Shown here: positions 43,004-51,122 of the stretch, piece by piece | How the letters are laid out: each line of letters starts with the position of its first letter | How positions within the stretch are numbered: the first letter of the stretch is position 1 | Assembly (NCBI RefSeq): GCF_014656415.1 | Contig: NZ_BNCJ01000001.1 | Span: 671,406-735,405, forward strand | Source of the DNA: Seohaeicola zhoushanensis | GTDB lineage: Bacteria > Pseudomonadota > Alphaproteobacteria > Rhodobacterales > Rhodobacteraceae | Direction: 5' to 3' | DNA: 64,000 nt | The notes under the pieces: generated by a model | Told to the model about the DNA's origin: nothing | What the model saw: the letters and a program-made list of their open reading frames with translations, nothing else | The model's database searches: none | Made by a program: the position numbers and the translations under genes

Positions 43004-44710
43004 ATGCCCTATCGCGCACCCGTCCCCGAGTATGAATTCCTGCTGCGCCATGTCGTCGGTTTCGACCGTGTCGCCGCGACCGACCGCTTTGCCGAGGCAT
43101 CCGAGGACACGGTGAGCGCGATCCTCACCGAGGCCGGCAAGATGTGCGAGGAGGTCATGGCCCCGCTGCAGCGCAACGGCGACCTGCACCCGGCGCGGCT
43201 GGAGAACGGCGTGCTGCGCACCTCGCCCGGTTTCGCCGAGGGCTGGAAGGCCATCGCCGAGGGTGGCTGGATCGGCATCAGCGCCCCCGAGGAGCATGGC
43301 GGCATGGGCCTGCCGGTGACGCTGCTCACCGCCGTGAACGAGATGATGTCGGGGGCCTGCCTCTCGCTCGAACTGGCGCCGCTGATGTCGATGGGCCAGA
43401 TCGAGGCGCTCGAGGCTCATGCTTCGGAGGCGCTCAAGGAGCTCTACCTGCCCAAGCTGATCTCGGGCGAGTGGTCGGGCACGATGAACCTGACCGAGCC
43501 GCAGGCCGGATCGGACGTGGGCGCGCTTTCCTCGAAGGCGGTGCCGAACGGCGACGGCACCTATGCGATCTCGGGTCAGAAGATCTTCATCAGCTGGGGC
43601 GACAACGATTTCTCCGAGAACGTCTGCCACCTGGTGCTGGCGCGCCTGCCCGATGGGGTGGCCGGAACCAAGGGGATCAGCCTGTTCCTGGTGCCGAAAT
43701 ACATTCCTGACGAGACCGGCAAGCCGGGCGTCGCCAACAGCCTCAAGGTGGTGAGCCTCGAGCACAAGATGGGCCTGCACGGCTCGCCGACCTGCGTGAT
43801 GCAGTATGACGGTGCGCGCGGCTGGCTGGTCGGCGCCGAGCACGGCGGCATGGCGGCGATGTTCACCATGATGAACAATGCCCGTCTGGGGGTTGGCGGC
43901 CAGGGTGTCGGCGCCGGCGAAGGCGCCTACCAGCACGCGCTGGCCTATGCCGGCGAGCGCAAGCAGGGCCGCACCGGCGGCACAGGCACCATCGGCGAAC
44001 ATGCCGACGTGCGGCGGATGCTGATGACGATGAAGGCCGAGCTCTTCGCCTCGCGCGCGATCCTGATGGCCTGCGCCGGGGCGATCGACATGGCCACCGC
44101 CACCGGCGAGGCGGAGTGGGGCGCGCGCGCCGCGCTGCTGACGCCCATCGCCAAGGCCTGGGGCACCGAGTCCGGCATCCACGTGGCCGAGACCGCGCAG
44201 CAGGTCTTCGGCGGCATGGGCTTCATCGAGGAATCGGGGGCGGCGCAGTATTACCGCGACGTACGGGTGACCGCGATCTACGAGGGCACCAACGGCATCC
44301 AGGCGATGGACCTCGTCGCGCGCAAGATGATGGACGGCGGCGAGGCGGCCAACCGGCTGCTGGACGAGATCGAGGCCCATGCCGAGCAGGCGCGCGGTGA
44401 CTTCCCCGAGCTGGCCGGCGCGGTCTGGGAAGCCGCCGAGGAACTGCGCGAGGCCACCGACTGGCTGAACGCGCAGAAGGACATGAACGACCGTTTCGCC
44501 GGCGCCGTGCCCTATCTCAAGGCCTTCGCGCGGGTGCTGGGCGGGCATTACCACCTCGCCGCGGCCCTGGCCGACAAGGAGGGCGCGCGGGCAAAGCTGG
44601 CGGCCTTCTACATCTCGCGCCTGCTGCCGGAACATGCCGGGCTGCTGGCCCATGCGCGGGCGGGCGCGGCGGATCTCTACGCCCTCAGCCTCGAAGAGTT
44701 GGCGGCCTGA
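43004..44710 (+). CDS. Acyl-CoA dehydrogenase, DmdC-type subfamily
   Basis: 568 residues, longer than the usual ~390 because of the extra C-terminal domain seen in DmdC-like enzymes. It starts MPYRAPVPEYEFLLRHVVGF, a lead typical of that group. The FAD-binding core has GTMNLTEPQAGSDVGALSSK and QQVFGGMGFIEESGAAQYYR, with the catalytic Glu in AIYEGTNGIQAMDL. DmdC oxidises 3-methylmercaptopropionyl-CoA in dimethylsulphoniopropionate breakdown, but close paralogues act on other acyl-CoAs, so the substrate is uncertain. Electrons would go to ETF and then the ETF-QO encoded at 57414. The MBL hydrolase gene starts three bases after its stop. Confidence 0.93.
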   Translation: MPYRAPVPEYEFLLRHVVGFDRVAATDRFAEASEDTVSAILTEAGKMCEEVMAPLQRNGDLHPARLENGVLRTSPGFAEGWKAIAEGGWIGISAPEEHGGMGLPVTLLTAVNEMMSGACLSLELAPLMSMGQIEALEAHASEALKELYLPKLISGEWSGTMNLTEPQAGSDVGALSSKAVPNGDGTYAISGQKIFISWGDNDFSENVCHLVLARLPDGVAGTKGISLFLVPKYIPDETGKPGVANSLKVVSLEHKMGLHGSPTCVMQYDGARGWLVGAEHGGMAAMFTMMNNARLGVGGQGVGAGEGAYQHALAYAGERKQGRTGGTGTIGEHADVRRMLMTMKAELFASRAILMACAGAIDMATATGEAEWGARAALLTPIAKAWGTESGIHVAETAQQVFGGMGFIEESGAAQYYRDVRVTAIYEGTNGIQAMDLVARKMMDGGEAANRLLDEIEAHAEQARGDFPELAGAVWEAAEELREATDWLNAQKDMNDRFAGAVPYLKAFARVLGGHYHLAAALADKEGARAKLAAFYISRLLPEHAGLLAHARAGAADLYALSLEELAA

Positions 44711-44712
44711 GG

Positions 44713-45771
44713 GTGGACGGCGACGCGCCCAGAGCCAGCGGCATCCGCTATCCCTGGGACACGCCGCCCGCGCCGGGCGGCTGTGTCGAGGTGGCGGAGG
44801 GCGTGCTCTGGATGCGCCTGCCGCTGCCGATGAAGCTCGATCACGTCAATGTCTTCGCGCTCGACGATGGTGACGGCTGGACGGTGATCGACACCGGCTT
44901 CGGCTCGAAGAAGACCCGCGCCATGTGGCAGGAGCTGATGGCCGGCCCGATGGGCGGGCGGCCGGTGCGGCGGGTCATCATGACCCATCAACACCCCGAT
45001 CACATCGGCAATGTCGGCTGGTTCCAGACCGACCTCGGCGCCGAGCTGCTGTCGACGCGGACCTCCTGGCTGTTCGGCAGGATGCTGCTGCTCGACTGCC
45101 AGGAGGTGCCGCCGCCCGAGACGCTGGCCTTCTGGCGCAGCGCGGGGATGGATCCGGAGATCCTGGCCAAGCGGGCCGCGCAGCGCCCGTTCAACTATGC
45201 CGACATCTGCTATCCGATGCCGCTGGGCTATAGCCGGATCCAGGATGGCCAGACCATCCGCATGGGCGGGCGGAGCTGGGACATCCTCACCGGCAACGGC
45301 CATGCGCCCGAACACGCCACCTTCTGGAGCCGGGACGACAACCTGGTGATCTCGGGCGATCAGATCCTGCCCTCGATCAGCCCCAACATCGGCGTCTATG
45401 CGACCGAGCCCGAGGCCGACCCGCTGCAGGGCTGGCTCGACAGCTGCGAACGCTTCCTGCCGCTGTCGCGCGAGGATCACCTGGTGCTGGGCGGGCACAA
45501 GCTGCCCTTCACCGGCCTGCCGTTCCGGCTGCACCAGCTGATCGACAACCACCACGGCGCGTTGGCCCGGCTGTCGAAATTCCTCGAGGAACCGCACGCC
45601 GCCGCCGAGTGTTTTGCCACGTTGTTCAAGCGGCACATAGGCGAGGAGGAATACGGCATGGCCCTGGTCGAGGCGGTGGCCCACGTGAACCACCTCTGGA
45701 AGATCGGCGCGGTGCGGCGCGATCGGCGGCAGGACGGGGCTTTCACCTACCAGACGATCGCCGGGGCCTGA
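44713..45771 (+). CDS. MBL-fold metallohydrolase
   Basis: 352 residues with a GTG start two bases after the dehydrogenase stop, so the two are co-translated. The dinuclear metal site is shown by MTHQHPDHIG (HxHxDH), GNGHAPEHATFW with a further His, ISGDQILPSISPN with the bridging Asp, and VLGGHKLPF. The C-terminal ~110 residues form a helical domain with VEAVAHVNHLWKIGAVRR, as in LACTB2-like proteins. It may be a thioesterase acting on products of the neighbouring acyl-CoA dehydrogenase; that is inference. Confidence 0.92.
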   Translation: MDGDAPRASGIRYPWDTPPAPGGCVEVAEGVLWMRLPLPMKLDHVNVFALDDGDGWTVIDTGFGSKKTRAMWQELMAGPMGGRPVRRVIMTHQHPDHIGNVGWFQTDLGAELLSTRTSWLFGRMLLLDCQEVPPPETLAFWRSAGMDPEILAKRAAQRPFNYADICYPMPLGYSRIQDGQTIRMGGRSWDILTGNGHAPEHATFWSRDDNLVISGDQILPSISPNIGVYATEPEADPLQGWLDSCERFLPLSREDHLVLGGHKLPFTGLPFRLHQLIDNHHGALARLSKFLEEPHAAAECFATLFKRHIGEEEYGMALVEAVAHVNHLWKIGAVRRDRRQDGAFTYQTIAGA

Positions 45772-45778
45772 GCGGGAC

Positions 45779-45824
45779 CAAAATCCTTCGAAGGATTTTG
45801 ACAATCCCCTTCGAAGGGGATTGT
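45779..45824. repeat. Tandem perfect palindromes, element A
   Basis: Two palindromes stand end to end: 45779-45800 (core AAAATCCTTCGAAGGATTTT) and 45801-45824 (core AATCCCCTTCGAAGGGGATT). Both share the CCTTCGAAGG centre. They lie 8 bp after the MBL hydrolase stop and 25 bp before the next start. Either hairpin could end transcription on the plus strand, since the first has an A-run before and a T-run after the stem centre. Similar paired hairpins occur at 49152 and 59080. Confidence 0.8.
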
Positions 45825-45849
45825 GTCGCGCCCGACAAGAGGAGCCAAC

Positions 45850-46332
45850 ATGACCGAGACCCAGGACATCGCCACCACCGCCGAGGCCGAGGAGGCCGCG
45901 ATCCTGCCGCGGCTCTACGAGGTCCATACCGAGGACGCCGCCTGCGAGGGCCTCGACTGCGTGCCCGACGTGCTGAACCACCCGGTCACCGGCAAGAGTG
46001 CGGCGCAATGGGCCTACGAGCGGCTGATCCTCTACATCCAGAACTTCGAAAAGCAGCTCGACGGCGAACACGAGGTGGCGATGGGCTTTACCGGCAGCGA
46101 GGCCGGGGTGCTGCGGATCGAGGGCATGGGCTATTTCGACCCCGATATCCTCACCTTCTACGGCACCGATCTGGACGGATCGAAAACCCAGATGGTGCAG
46201 CACGTCAGCCAGCTGAACGTGATGCTGCGCGCGGTTTCGAAACCGCGCAAGGAGGATCACGCCCGCCGGATCGGCTTCCGGCTGGCCGAACACCTCGAAG
46301 AGGGCGGCGACGCCTCGCCACAGGCTGAATGA
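45850..46332 (+). CDS. DUF6173-like protein of unknown function
   Basis: 160 residues from ATG 45850 with GAGGAG upstream. It is soluble, with a central AAQWAYERLILYIQNFEKQL helix and then EVAMGFTGSEAGVLRIEGMGYFDPDILTFYG, VQHVSQLNVMLRAV and RIGFRLAEHLEE. This order of motifs agrees with what I recall of the DUF6173 family of alphaproteobacteria. The biochemical role is unknown. It follows the tandem hairpin element, so it probably has its own promoter. Confidence 0.8.
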   Translation: MTETQDIATTAEAEEAAILPRLYEVHTEDAACEGLDCVPDVLNHPVTGKSAAQWAYERLILYIQNFEKQLDGEHEVAMGFTGSEAGVLRIEGMGYFDPDILTFYGTDLDGSKTQMVQHVSQLNVMLRAVSKPRKEDHARRIGFRLAEHLEEGGDASPQAE

Positions 46333-46397
46333 CCGGGTGACACGGTCGGTCGAATCCGCTATCCAGCGGCAAAAGAACACAAACAGGACGCGCTGAT

Positions 46398-46532
46398 ATG
46401 GCTGAATACAAGCACGGCGAGATGGACATCTCGGATCACACCCGCACCTTCGACGGGTTCATGACCTTCGTCACGCGGGCGGTGATCGTGATCCTTCTCC
46501 TTGTCGTCTGGATGGCGATCTTCATCACCTGA
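46398..46532 (+). CDS. aa3-type cytochrome c oxidase subunit IV
   Basis: Only 44 residues: an N-terminal soluble segment MAEYKHGEMDISDHTRTFDG and one TM helix (FVTRAVIVILLLVVWMAIFI). This is the layout of the bacterial aa3 oxidase subunit IV family (COX_aa3_sub_IV), a single-helix accessory subunit seen in Paracoccus and Rhodobacter oxidase structures. AGGA lies upstream. It is 32 kb from ctaD in this window; in this bacterial group the subunit IV gene is usually unlinked from ctaD. Confidence 0.9.
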   Translation: MAEYKHGEMDISDHTRTFDGFMTFVTRAVIVILLLVVWMAIFIT

Positions 46533-46546
46533 TTTCGGAGCACCCC

Positions 46547-47158
46547 ATGCTCGTCCGATCCCTGATCGCCGCGTCGATGGCGCTGGCCGTTGCCGGCTGC
46601 GCCGCCAAGGCGCCCTTTGCCGATGATGCCACCGTGGCCAAGGCGCGCTACAGCGACCCGGCCCAGCCGTCGATCACCCTCTATACGATGGTGAACAACC
46701 GCACCGGGAAGGGCGGCCATTCGGCGCTGCTGATCAATGCCTCGGAAAGCGTGATCTTCGACCCCGCGGGGTCGTTCTACGCCGATATCGTGCCCGAGCG
46801 GAACGACGTGCTCTTCGGCATCAGCCCTGCCGTAGAACAGGCCTATCGCAGCGCCCATGCGCGCAGCACCTTCCACGTGGTGCGCCAGACCCTGCCGGTC
46901 AGTGCCGCCCAGGCCGAAACCGCCTATCAGCTGGCGCTGGCCAATGGCGCCGTGCCGGGGGCCTTCTGCGCCAATGCGACCTCGACCCTGCTCTCGCGCG
47001 TGCCGGGGTTCGAAGGCATCAAGACCACCTTCTACCCGACCAACCTGCAAAGCCAGGTGGCGGAGTTGCCCGGTGTGAGGACCGACAGCTACTATGAAGG
47101 CGACAGCGCCGACCTGAAGGACGGCCTCGAACGCTCGAACGCGGCGCTAAACGAGTAG
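46547..47158 (+). CDS. Lipoprotein with a possible permuted papain-like fold
   Basis: 203 residues. The lipobox LAVAGC (Cys 18) marks it as a lipoprotein. The mature part has KGGHSALLINASESVIFDPAGSF, then ~70 residues later GAFCANATSTLL. A His first and a Cys later is the order of circularly permuted NlpC/P60-like (YiiX/LRAT type) proteins, with GHSALLI resembling their His motif. That is inferred from motif order only. It is 14 bp after subunit IV, and its 3' end overlaps the convergent AzlD-like gene by 12 bp. Confidence 0.75.
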   Translation: MLVRSLIAASMALAVAGCAAKAPFADDATVAKARYSDPAQPSITLYTMVNNRTGKGGHSALLINASESVIFDPAGSFYADIVPERNDVLFGISPAVEQAYRSAHARSTFHVVRQTLPVSAAQAETAYQLALANGAVPGAFCANATSTLLSRVPGFEGIKTTFYPTNLQSQVAELPGVRTDSYYEGDSADLKDGLERSNAALNE

Positions 47159-47491
47159 CCAGAGCAGCAGGTAGAGCGTCGCGGCACCCGCCGCGATGCC
47201 CGCCAGCACGTTCTTCGTCCAGAGCCCCACCACCAGCGTTACCGCCGCCGCCGACATGCGCGGCAGGTCCGGTTCCCCGCCGGTGGCCGAGGGCCAGATC
47301 ACCAGCGGCGTCACCAGCGCCGGGATCATTGCCACCGCGGTGTAGCGCAGGTGCAGCAACACCCATTGCGGCATCGCCCGGCTGCCGACCAGCCCGATGA
47401 AGACGAAGCGCAGGGCGAAACTGCCCACCGCCATGCCGATGATGACGATCCAAAGCGTGACCGGGTCGAAAGGCGTGCCGTGAACCGTCAT
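47147..47491 (-). CDS. azlD: AzlD-family small subunit of branched-chain amino-acid exporter
   Basis: 114 residues, four TM helices, with TLWIVIIGMAVGSFALRFVF at the start and MPQWVLLHLRYTAVAMIPAL in the middle, typical of AzlD. It works with AzlC as a two-component exporter of branched-chain amino acids. ATG 47491 overlaps the azlC stop (ATGA). Confidence 0.92.
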   Translation of the reverse strand: MTVHGTPFDPVTLWIVIIGMAVGSFALRFVFIGLVGSRAMPQWVLLHLRYTAVAMIPALVTPLVIWPSATGGEPDLPRMSAAAVTLVVGLWTKNVLAGIAAGAATLYLLLWLLV

Positions 47492-48204
47492 GTCATCAAT
47501 CCTCTGCGGGTCAGCCAGAGCTCGGCCTGGGCGCCGGCCATCATGCCGGCGATCCCGGCGACCAGCAGCCCGAGGTTGTAGGGGACCCCGACCGCCAGGA
47601 TCGCCGTGACGATCGCCACCAGCATGGCGACGACGTGGGCCGGCGTGCGCAGCATCGGCCCGATCATCGCCAGGAAGGCGATCGGCAGGGCGAAATCGAG
47701 CGCCCAGGCCTCGGGAATCCGCGCGCCGACCAGGGCCCCGACCAGCGTGGCGACATACCAGAGCGGCGCGATCAGCCCGTTGGAGCCGAAGAAATAGGCC
47801 ATGCGCTGGGGCAGGGTCATCTCGGGCTCCTTCTCGAACTGCACGATCGAGAGCGAATAGGACTGGTCGACCGTGAAGTAGGCCGCGAAGGCCCGCTGCC
47901 AGAGCGGCGCACCGCCGAGATAGGGGGTGAGCGAGGCCGAATACATCGCCACCCGCAGGTTCACCGCCAGCGCCGAGGCGAGGATGATCAGCGTCGGCGC
48001 CTCCTCGCGCAGCAGCTGCAACGCGGTGAACTGCGCCGCCCCGGCGAAGACCGTGACCGAGAAGGTCATGACCTCGACCAGGTTCAGCCCGGCCTCGGCG
48101 CCCAGGACGCCGAACAGCAGGCCGAAGGGGCCGGCGACGAAGATGAAGGGGAAACTCTCGCGCACCGCCTTCCAGAAATAAGATTTGGATGTGGCCGACG
48201 GCAT
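47488..48204 (-). CDS. azlC: AzlC-family large subunit of branched-chain amino-acid exporter
   Basis: 238 residues with about six or seven TM helices. The AzlC signature is visible in FIFVAGPFGLLFGVLGAEAG, VFAGAAQFTALQLL, NLRVAMYSASLTPYL and DQSYSLS. It forms the main channel with the AzlD product encoded by the overlapping next gene. It is divergent from fdhD across a 55-bp gap. Confidence 0.93.
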   Translation of the reverse strand: MPSATSKSYFWKAVRESFPFIFVAGPFGLLFGVLGAEAGLNLVEVMTFSVTVFAGAAQFTALQLLREEAPTLIILASALAVNLRVAMYSASLTPYLGGAPLWQRAFAAYFTVDQSYSLSIVQFEKEPEMTLPQRMAYFFGSNGLIAPLWYVATLVGALVGARIPEAWALDFALPIAFLAMIGPMLRTPAHVVAMLVAIVTAILAVGVPYNLGLLVAGIAGMMAGAQAELWLTRRGLMT

Positions 48205-48259
48205 GGACTGTCCTTAAAGTACGCCCGACAGGGTTAACGGTGTGTGGGAGGGGTTGCAA

Positions 48260-49144
48260 TTGGCGACCGCGCAGGAACCTTCGGATTTCATCATCGCGCC
48301 CGATCCGGCGGCGCCGCGCCTGACCCGCGCGGTCGAAGGCGTCGACCAGACCGGCGCGCCCGGCCGCATCGCCGTGGTCGAGGAGCGGCCGCTGACGATC
48401 TACCTCAACAGCCAGGAGATCGTCACCGCCATGACCATCGGGGATTACCCCGAATACCTCGCGCTCGGCTTCCTCAAGAACCAGGGCATGCTGCTGCCCG
48501 ACGATACCGTCACCGGCGTCGACTATGACGAGGAACTTGAAACCGTCGTGGTGCGCACCGCCCGCAAGACCTCGTACGAGGAAAAGCTGAAGAAGAAGAC
48601 CCGCACCTCGGGCTGCGCGGTCGGCACCGTCTTCGGCGACATGATGGAGGGGCTGGAAGGCGTGACCCTGCCCGCGGGCGAGCTGCGCACCTCCTGGCTC
48701 TACACGCTCTCGGCCAGGATCAACCGCACGCCCTCGCTGTATCTCGAGGCCGGGGCGATCCATGGCACCGTGCTTTGCCGTGAGGACCGCCCGCTGGTCT
48801 ACATGGAGGACGTCGGCCGCCACAACGCCGTCGACAAGATCGCCGGCTGGATGCTGCAGACGGGCGAGGGCGCGGCCGACAAGATCCTCTACACCACCGG
48901 GCGTCTGACCTCCGAGATGGTGATCAAGACCGCGATGATGGGCATTCCGGTGCTCGCCTCGCGCTCGGGCTTCACCGCCTGGGGGGTCGAGATCGCGCGG
49001 CAGGTGGGCCTCACGCTGATCGGCCGGATGCGTGGCCAGCGGTTCGTCTGCCTCTCGGGCACCGAGCGGCTGGTCTGGGACGCCGACCCGAGCGCGGTGC
49101 CCGAGGAAGAGAAGAAGCACCGACGGAAGAGCGCGGCGGAATGA
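48260..49144 (+). CDS. fdhD: Formate dehydrogenase accessory sulphurtransferase
   Basis: 294 residues if started at TTG 48260, which is six bases after GGGAGGGG; the in-frame GTG 48242 would lie before that site. FdhD passes sulphur from IscS to the molybdenum cofactor of formate dehydrogenases. Motifs are RPLTIYLNSQEI, YPEYLALGFLKNQGM, the active-site loop RTSGCAVGTVFGD (a single Cys where E. coli has CxxC), MEDVGRHNAVDKIAGWML, and TTGRLTSEMVIKTAMMGIPV. It heads the molybdenum-cofactor block, separated from mobA by the tandem hairpins. Confidence 0.94.
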   Translation: MATAQEPSDFIIAPDPAAPRLTRAVEGVDQTGAPGRIAVVEERPLTIYLNSQEIVTAMTIGDYPEYLALGFLKNQGMLLPDDTVTGVDYDEELETVVVRTARKTSYEEKLKKKTRTSGCAVGTVFGDMMEGLEGVTLPAGELRTSWLYTLSARINRTPSLYLEAGAIHGTVLCREDRPLVYMEDVGRHNAVDKIAGWMLQTGEGAADKILYTTGRLTSEMVIKTAMMGIPVLASRSGFTAWGVEIARQVGLTLIGRMRGQRFVCLSGTERLVWDADPSAVPEEEKKHRRKSAAE

Positions 49145-49151
49145 ACGGGCA

Positions 49152-49201
49152 GCAAAAGTTTCCAGGAAACTTTTGCCCAAAGTCTCCCCGAGACTTTGGG
49201 C
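49152..49201. repeat. Tandem hairpins, element B
   Basis: Two adjoining hairpins: 49152-49176 (arms GCAAAAGTTTCC and GGAAACTTTTGC around one base) and 49175-49201 (arms GCCCAAAGTCTC and GAGACTTTGGGC around CCC). They fill the gap between fdhD and mobA. The first would give a T-rich 3' arm on the plus strand, so they could terminate or attenuate transcription inside the molybdenum-cofactor cluster. The same design appears at 45779 and 59080. Confidence 0.8.
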
Positions 49202-49216
49202 GCGGATGGTGACGGC

Positions 49217-49825
49217 ATGAAGCAACCTCTCGGCGTGATTCTGGCCGGCGGCCTCGCAACGCGCATGGGCGGCGGCGACAAGGGCCTGCTGGCGCTGGGC
49301 GGTCAGTCCCTGCTGGCCCGCGTGATCGACCGGCTGGAGCCGCAGGTGGCCGGCCTCGCGCTCAATGCCAACGGCGATGCCGCGCGGTTTGCGGACCTCG
49401 GCCTGCCGGTGCTGCCCGATACGGTCGCGGGCTATGCCGGGCCGCTTGCCGGGGTGCTGGCGGGGCTCGACTGGGCGGCGGGGCATGGGGCCGAGAGCAT
49501 CGTGACCGCCGCCGCCGACACCCCCTTCTTCCCCGAGGACCTGGTACCGCGCCTGCTGCTGGCGGGCGAGGGCATGGCGCATCCGCTGGTGCTCGCCGCC
49601 ACCCGCGAGGCGAGCAAGCTCTATCGCCACCCGACCTTCGGCCTCTGGCCGGTCGCCCTGCGCGACGACCTGCGCGCGGCGCTTGAGGGCGGCTTGCGCA
49701 AGGTGGTGCTCTGGACCGACACCCACGGCGGCCGGGTGGCCGAGTTTCCGACCCATCCCTTCGACCCCTTCTTCAACGTCAACACGCCCGAGGACCTGGC
49801 CGAGGCCGAAAGGCTGGCGGGATGA
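49217..49825 (+). CDS. mobA: Molybdenum cofactor guanylyltransferase
   Basis: 202 residues from ATG 49217; starting at GTG 49196 would run into the hairpin element. MobA joins GMP to molybdopterin to make the bis-MGD cofactor of DMSO-reductase-family enzymes. The nucleotide-binding motif is VILAGGLATRMGGGDKGLLALGG, followed by VLPDTVAGYAGPLAGVLAGL, TAAADTPFFPEDL (acidic metal ligand) and FNVNTPEDLAEAE. The stop overlaps mobB (ATGA). Confidence 0.96.
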   Translation: MKQPLGVILAGGLATRMGGGDKGLLALGGQSLLARVIDRLEPQVAGLALNANGDAARFADLGLPVLPDTVAGYAGPLAGVLAGLDWAAGHGAESIVTAAADTPFFPEDLVPRLLLAGEGMAHPLVLAATREASKLYRHPTFGLWPVALRDDLRAALEGGLRKVVLWTDTHGGRVAEFPTHPFDPFFNVNTPEDLAEAERLAG

Positions 49826-50313
49826 GGCTCTATGGCGTCACCGGCTGGAAGAACGCCGGCAAGACCACCCTGATGGAGCGGCTGGTGGCCGAGATCACCG
49901 GGCGCGGATTTTCGGTTTCGACCGTCAAGCACGCGCATCACGCCTTCGACGTCGACCAGCCGGGGCGCGACAGTTACCGCCACCGCACGGCCGGCGCGCG
50001 CGAGGTGCTGGTCGCATCGCACGCACGCGTGGCCCTGATGCAGGAGCTGCGCGGCGCGCCCGAACCGCCGCTCAGTGACCTGCTGGCGCGGCTCTCGCCG
50101 GTCGACCTGGTGCTGGTCGAGGGCTACAAGCGCGAAGGCCACCCCAAGGTCGAGGCTTTCCGCGCCGGCACCGGCAACCCGCTGATCGCGCGGGACGATC
50201 CGACCATCCGTGCGGTGGCCACCGACACCCCGCTCGACCTCGACCGCCCGGTCTTCGGCCTCGACGATATCCCCGCCATCGCCGATTTCATCCTGCGCGA
50301 GGTGGGGTTGTGA
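49822..50313 (+). CDS. mobB: Molybdopterin-guanine dinucleotide biosynthesis protein B
   Basis: 163 residues. It is a GTP-binding P-loop protein that supports MobA; Walker A is GWKNAGKTTLMERL, then STVKHAHHAFDVDQPGRDSYRHR and LVLVEGYKREGHPKVEAF. The start overlaps mobA and the stop overlaps the DUF429-like gene (GTGA). Confidence 0.95.
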   Translation: MRLYGVTGWKNAGKTTLMERLVAEITGRGFSVSTVKHAHHAFDVDQPGRDSYRHRTAGAREVLVASHARVALMQELRGAPEPPLSDLLARLSPVDLVLVEGYKREGHPKVEAFRAGTGNPLIARDDPTIRAVATDTPLDLDRPVFGLDDIPAIADFILREVGL

Positions 50314-51122
50314 GGTTCGACAGCTTCGTCATGGTCGACTGGTCCGGCGGCAACGACCGTGGCCCCACGCCCAGGCGCGACGCGATCTGGGCCTGCCGCG
50401 CGGGCGCGGCGCCGGTCTACCTGCGCAACCGGCAGCTGGCCGAGGCCTGGCTTTGCGATCGGATCGAAGGCGAACTGGCCGCGGGGCGCAGGCTTGCGCT
50501 GGGGTTCGACTTTCCCTTCGGCTACCCGGCGGGCTTTGCCGGTGCGCTGGGGCTGGAGGGGCCGCTGGCGCTCTGGGACTGGTTCGAGGCGCGCATCGAG
50601 GACGCGCCACGGGCCAACAACCGCTTCGACATCGCGGGCGCGATCAACCGCCGCTTCGGCGGTGCGGGGCCGTTCTGGGGCAACGGGCTGCAACGCGACA
50701 TCGACGGGCTGCCCCGGACCAAGGCGGGCTACCGCAACCCCTTCGCCGACCGGCGCGCGGTGGAACGCCAAGCCAGGGGCAGCTTCACCTGCTGGCAGAT
50801 GTCCGGTGCGGGCGCGGTCGGCAGCCAGGTGATGATGGGCCTGCCCGTCCTCGCCCGCCTGCGCCGCCGCTTTCCGGGCCAGCTCGCCGCCTGGCCGTTC
50901 GAGCCGCTGGACCGCCCCGTCGCCCTGCTGGAAATCTGGCCCTCGCTGAACCTGCCCCCGGTGCCCGAGGGCTGGATCCGCGATGAATGGCAAGTGCAGC
51001 ATGTCGCGGAAACCCTCGCCGGCATGGCGCCCGACACTCTGGCGGCGCAGCTCGACGTCCATGCCCCCGAAGAGGGCTGGATCCTGGGCGTTCCCGCCCC
51101 CGCCAGGGAGCTCGCCGCATGA
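50310..51122 (+). CDS. DUF429-like protein coupled to mobB and moeA
   Basis: 270 residues, GTG start in a GTGA overlap with mobB and an ATGA overlap with moeA. The N-terminus VMVDWSGGNDRGPTPRRDAIW and later LALGFDFPFGYPAGFA give acidic residues in a pattern reminiscent of RNase-H-like DUF429 proteins. LLEIWPSLN further on also agrees. It lacks any known cofactor motif. The tight coupling suggests a place in molybdenum-cofactor handling, and I recall such proteins being labelled as MGD synthesis proteins in this group, but no reaction is known. Confidence 0.75.
   Translation: MRFDSFVMVDWSGGNDRGPTPRRDAIWACRAGAAPVYLRNRQLAEAWLCDRIEGELAAGRRLALGFDFPFGYPAGFAGALGLEGPLALWDWFEARIEDAPRANNRFDIAGAINRRFGGAGPFWGNGLQRDIDGLPRTKAGYRNPFADRRAVERQARGSFTCWQMSGAGAVGSQVMMGLPVLARLRRRFPGQLAAWPFEPLDRPVALLEIWPSLNLPPVPEGWIRDEWQVQHVAETLAGMAPDTLAAQLDVHAPEEGWILGVPAPARELAA

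Noticed and set aside
41921-44653. A 910-codon minus-strand frame running from Sua5 through the acyl-CoA dehydrogenase locus
   Set aside because: Only its last 315 codons are a recognisable protein (Sua5); the rest is antisense to a clear acyl-CoA dehydrogenase gene.
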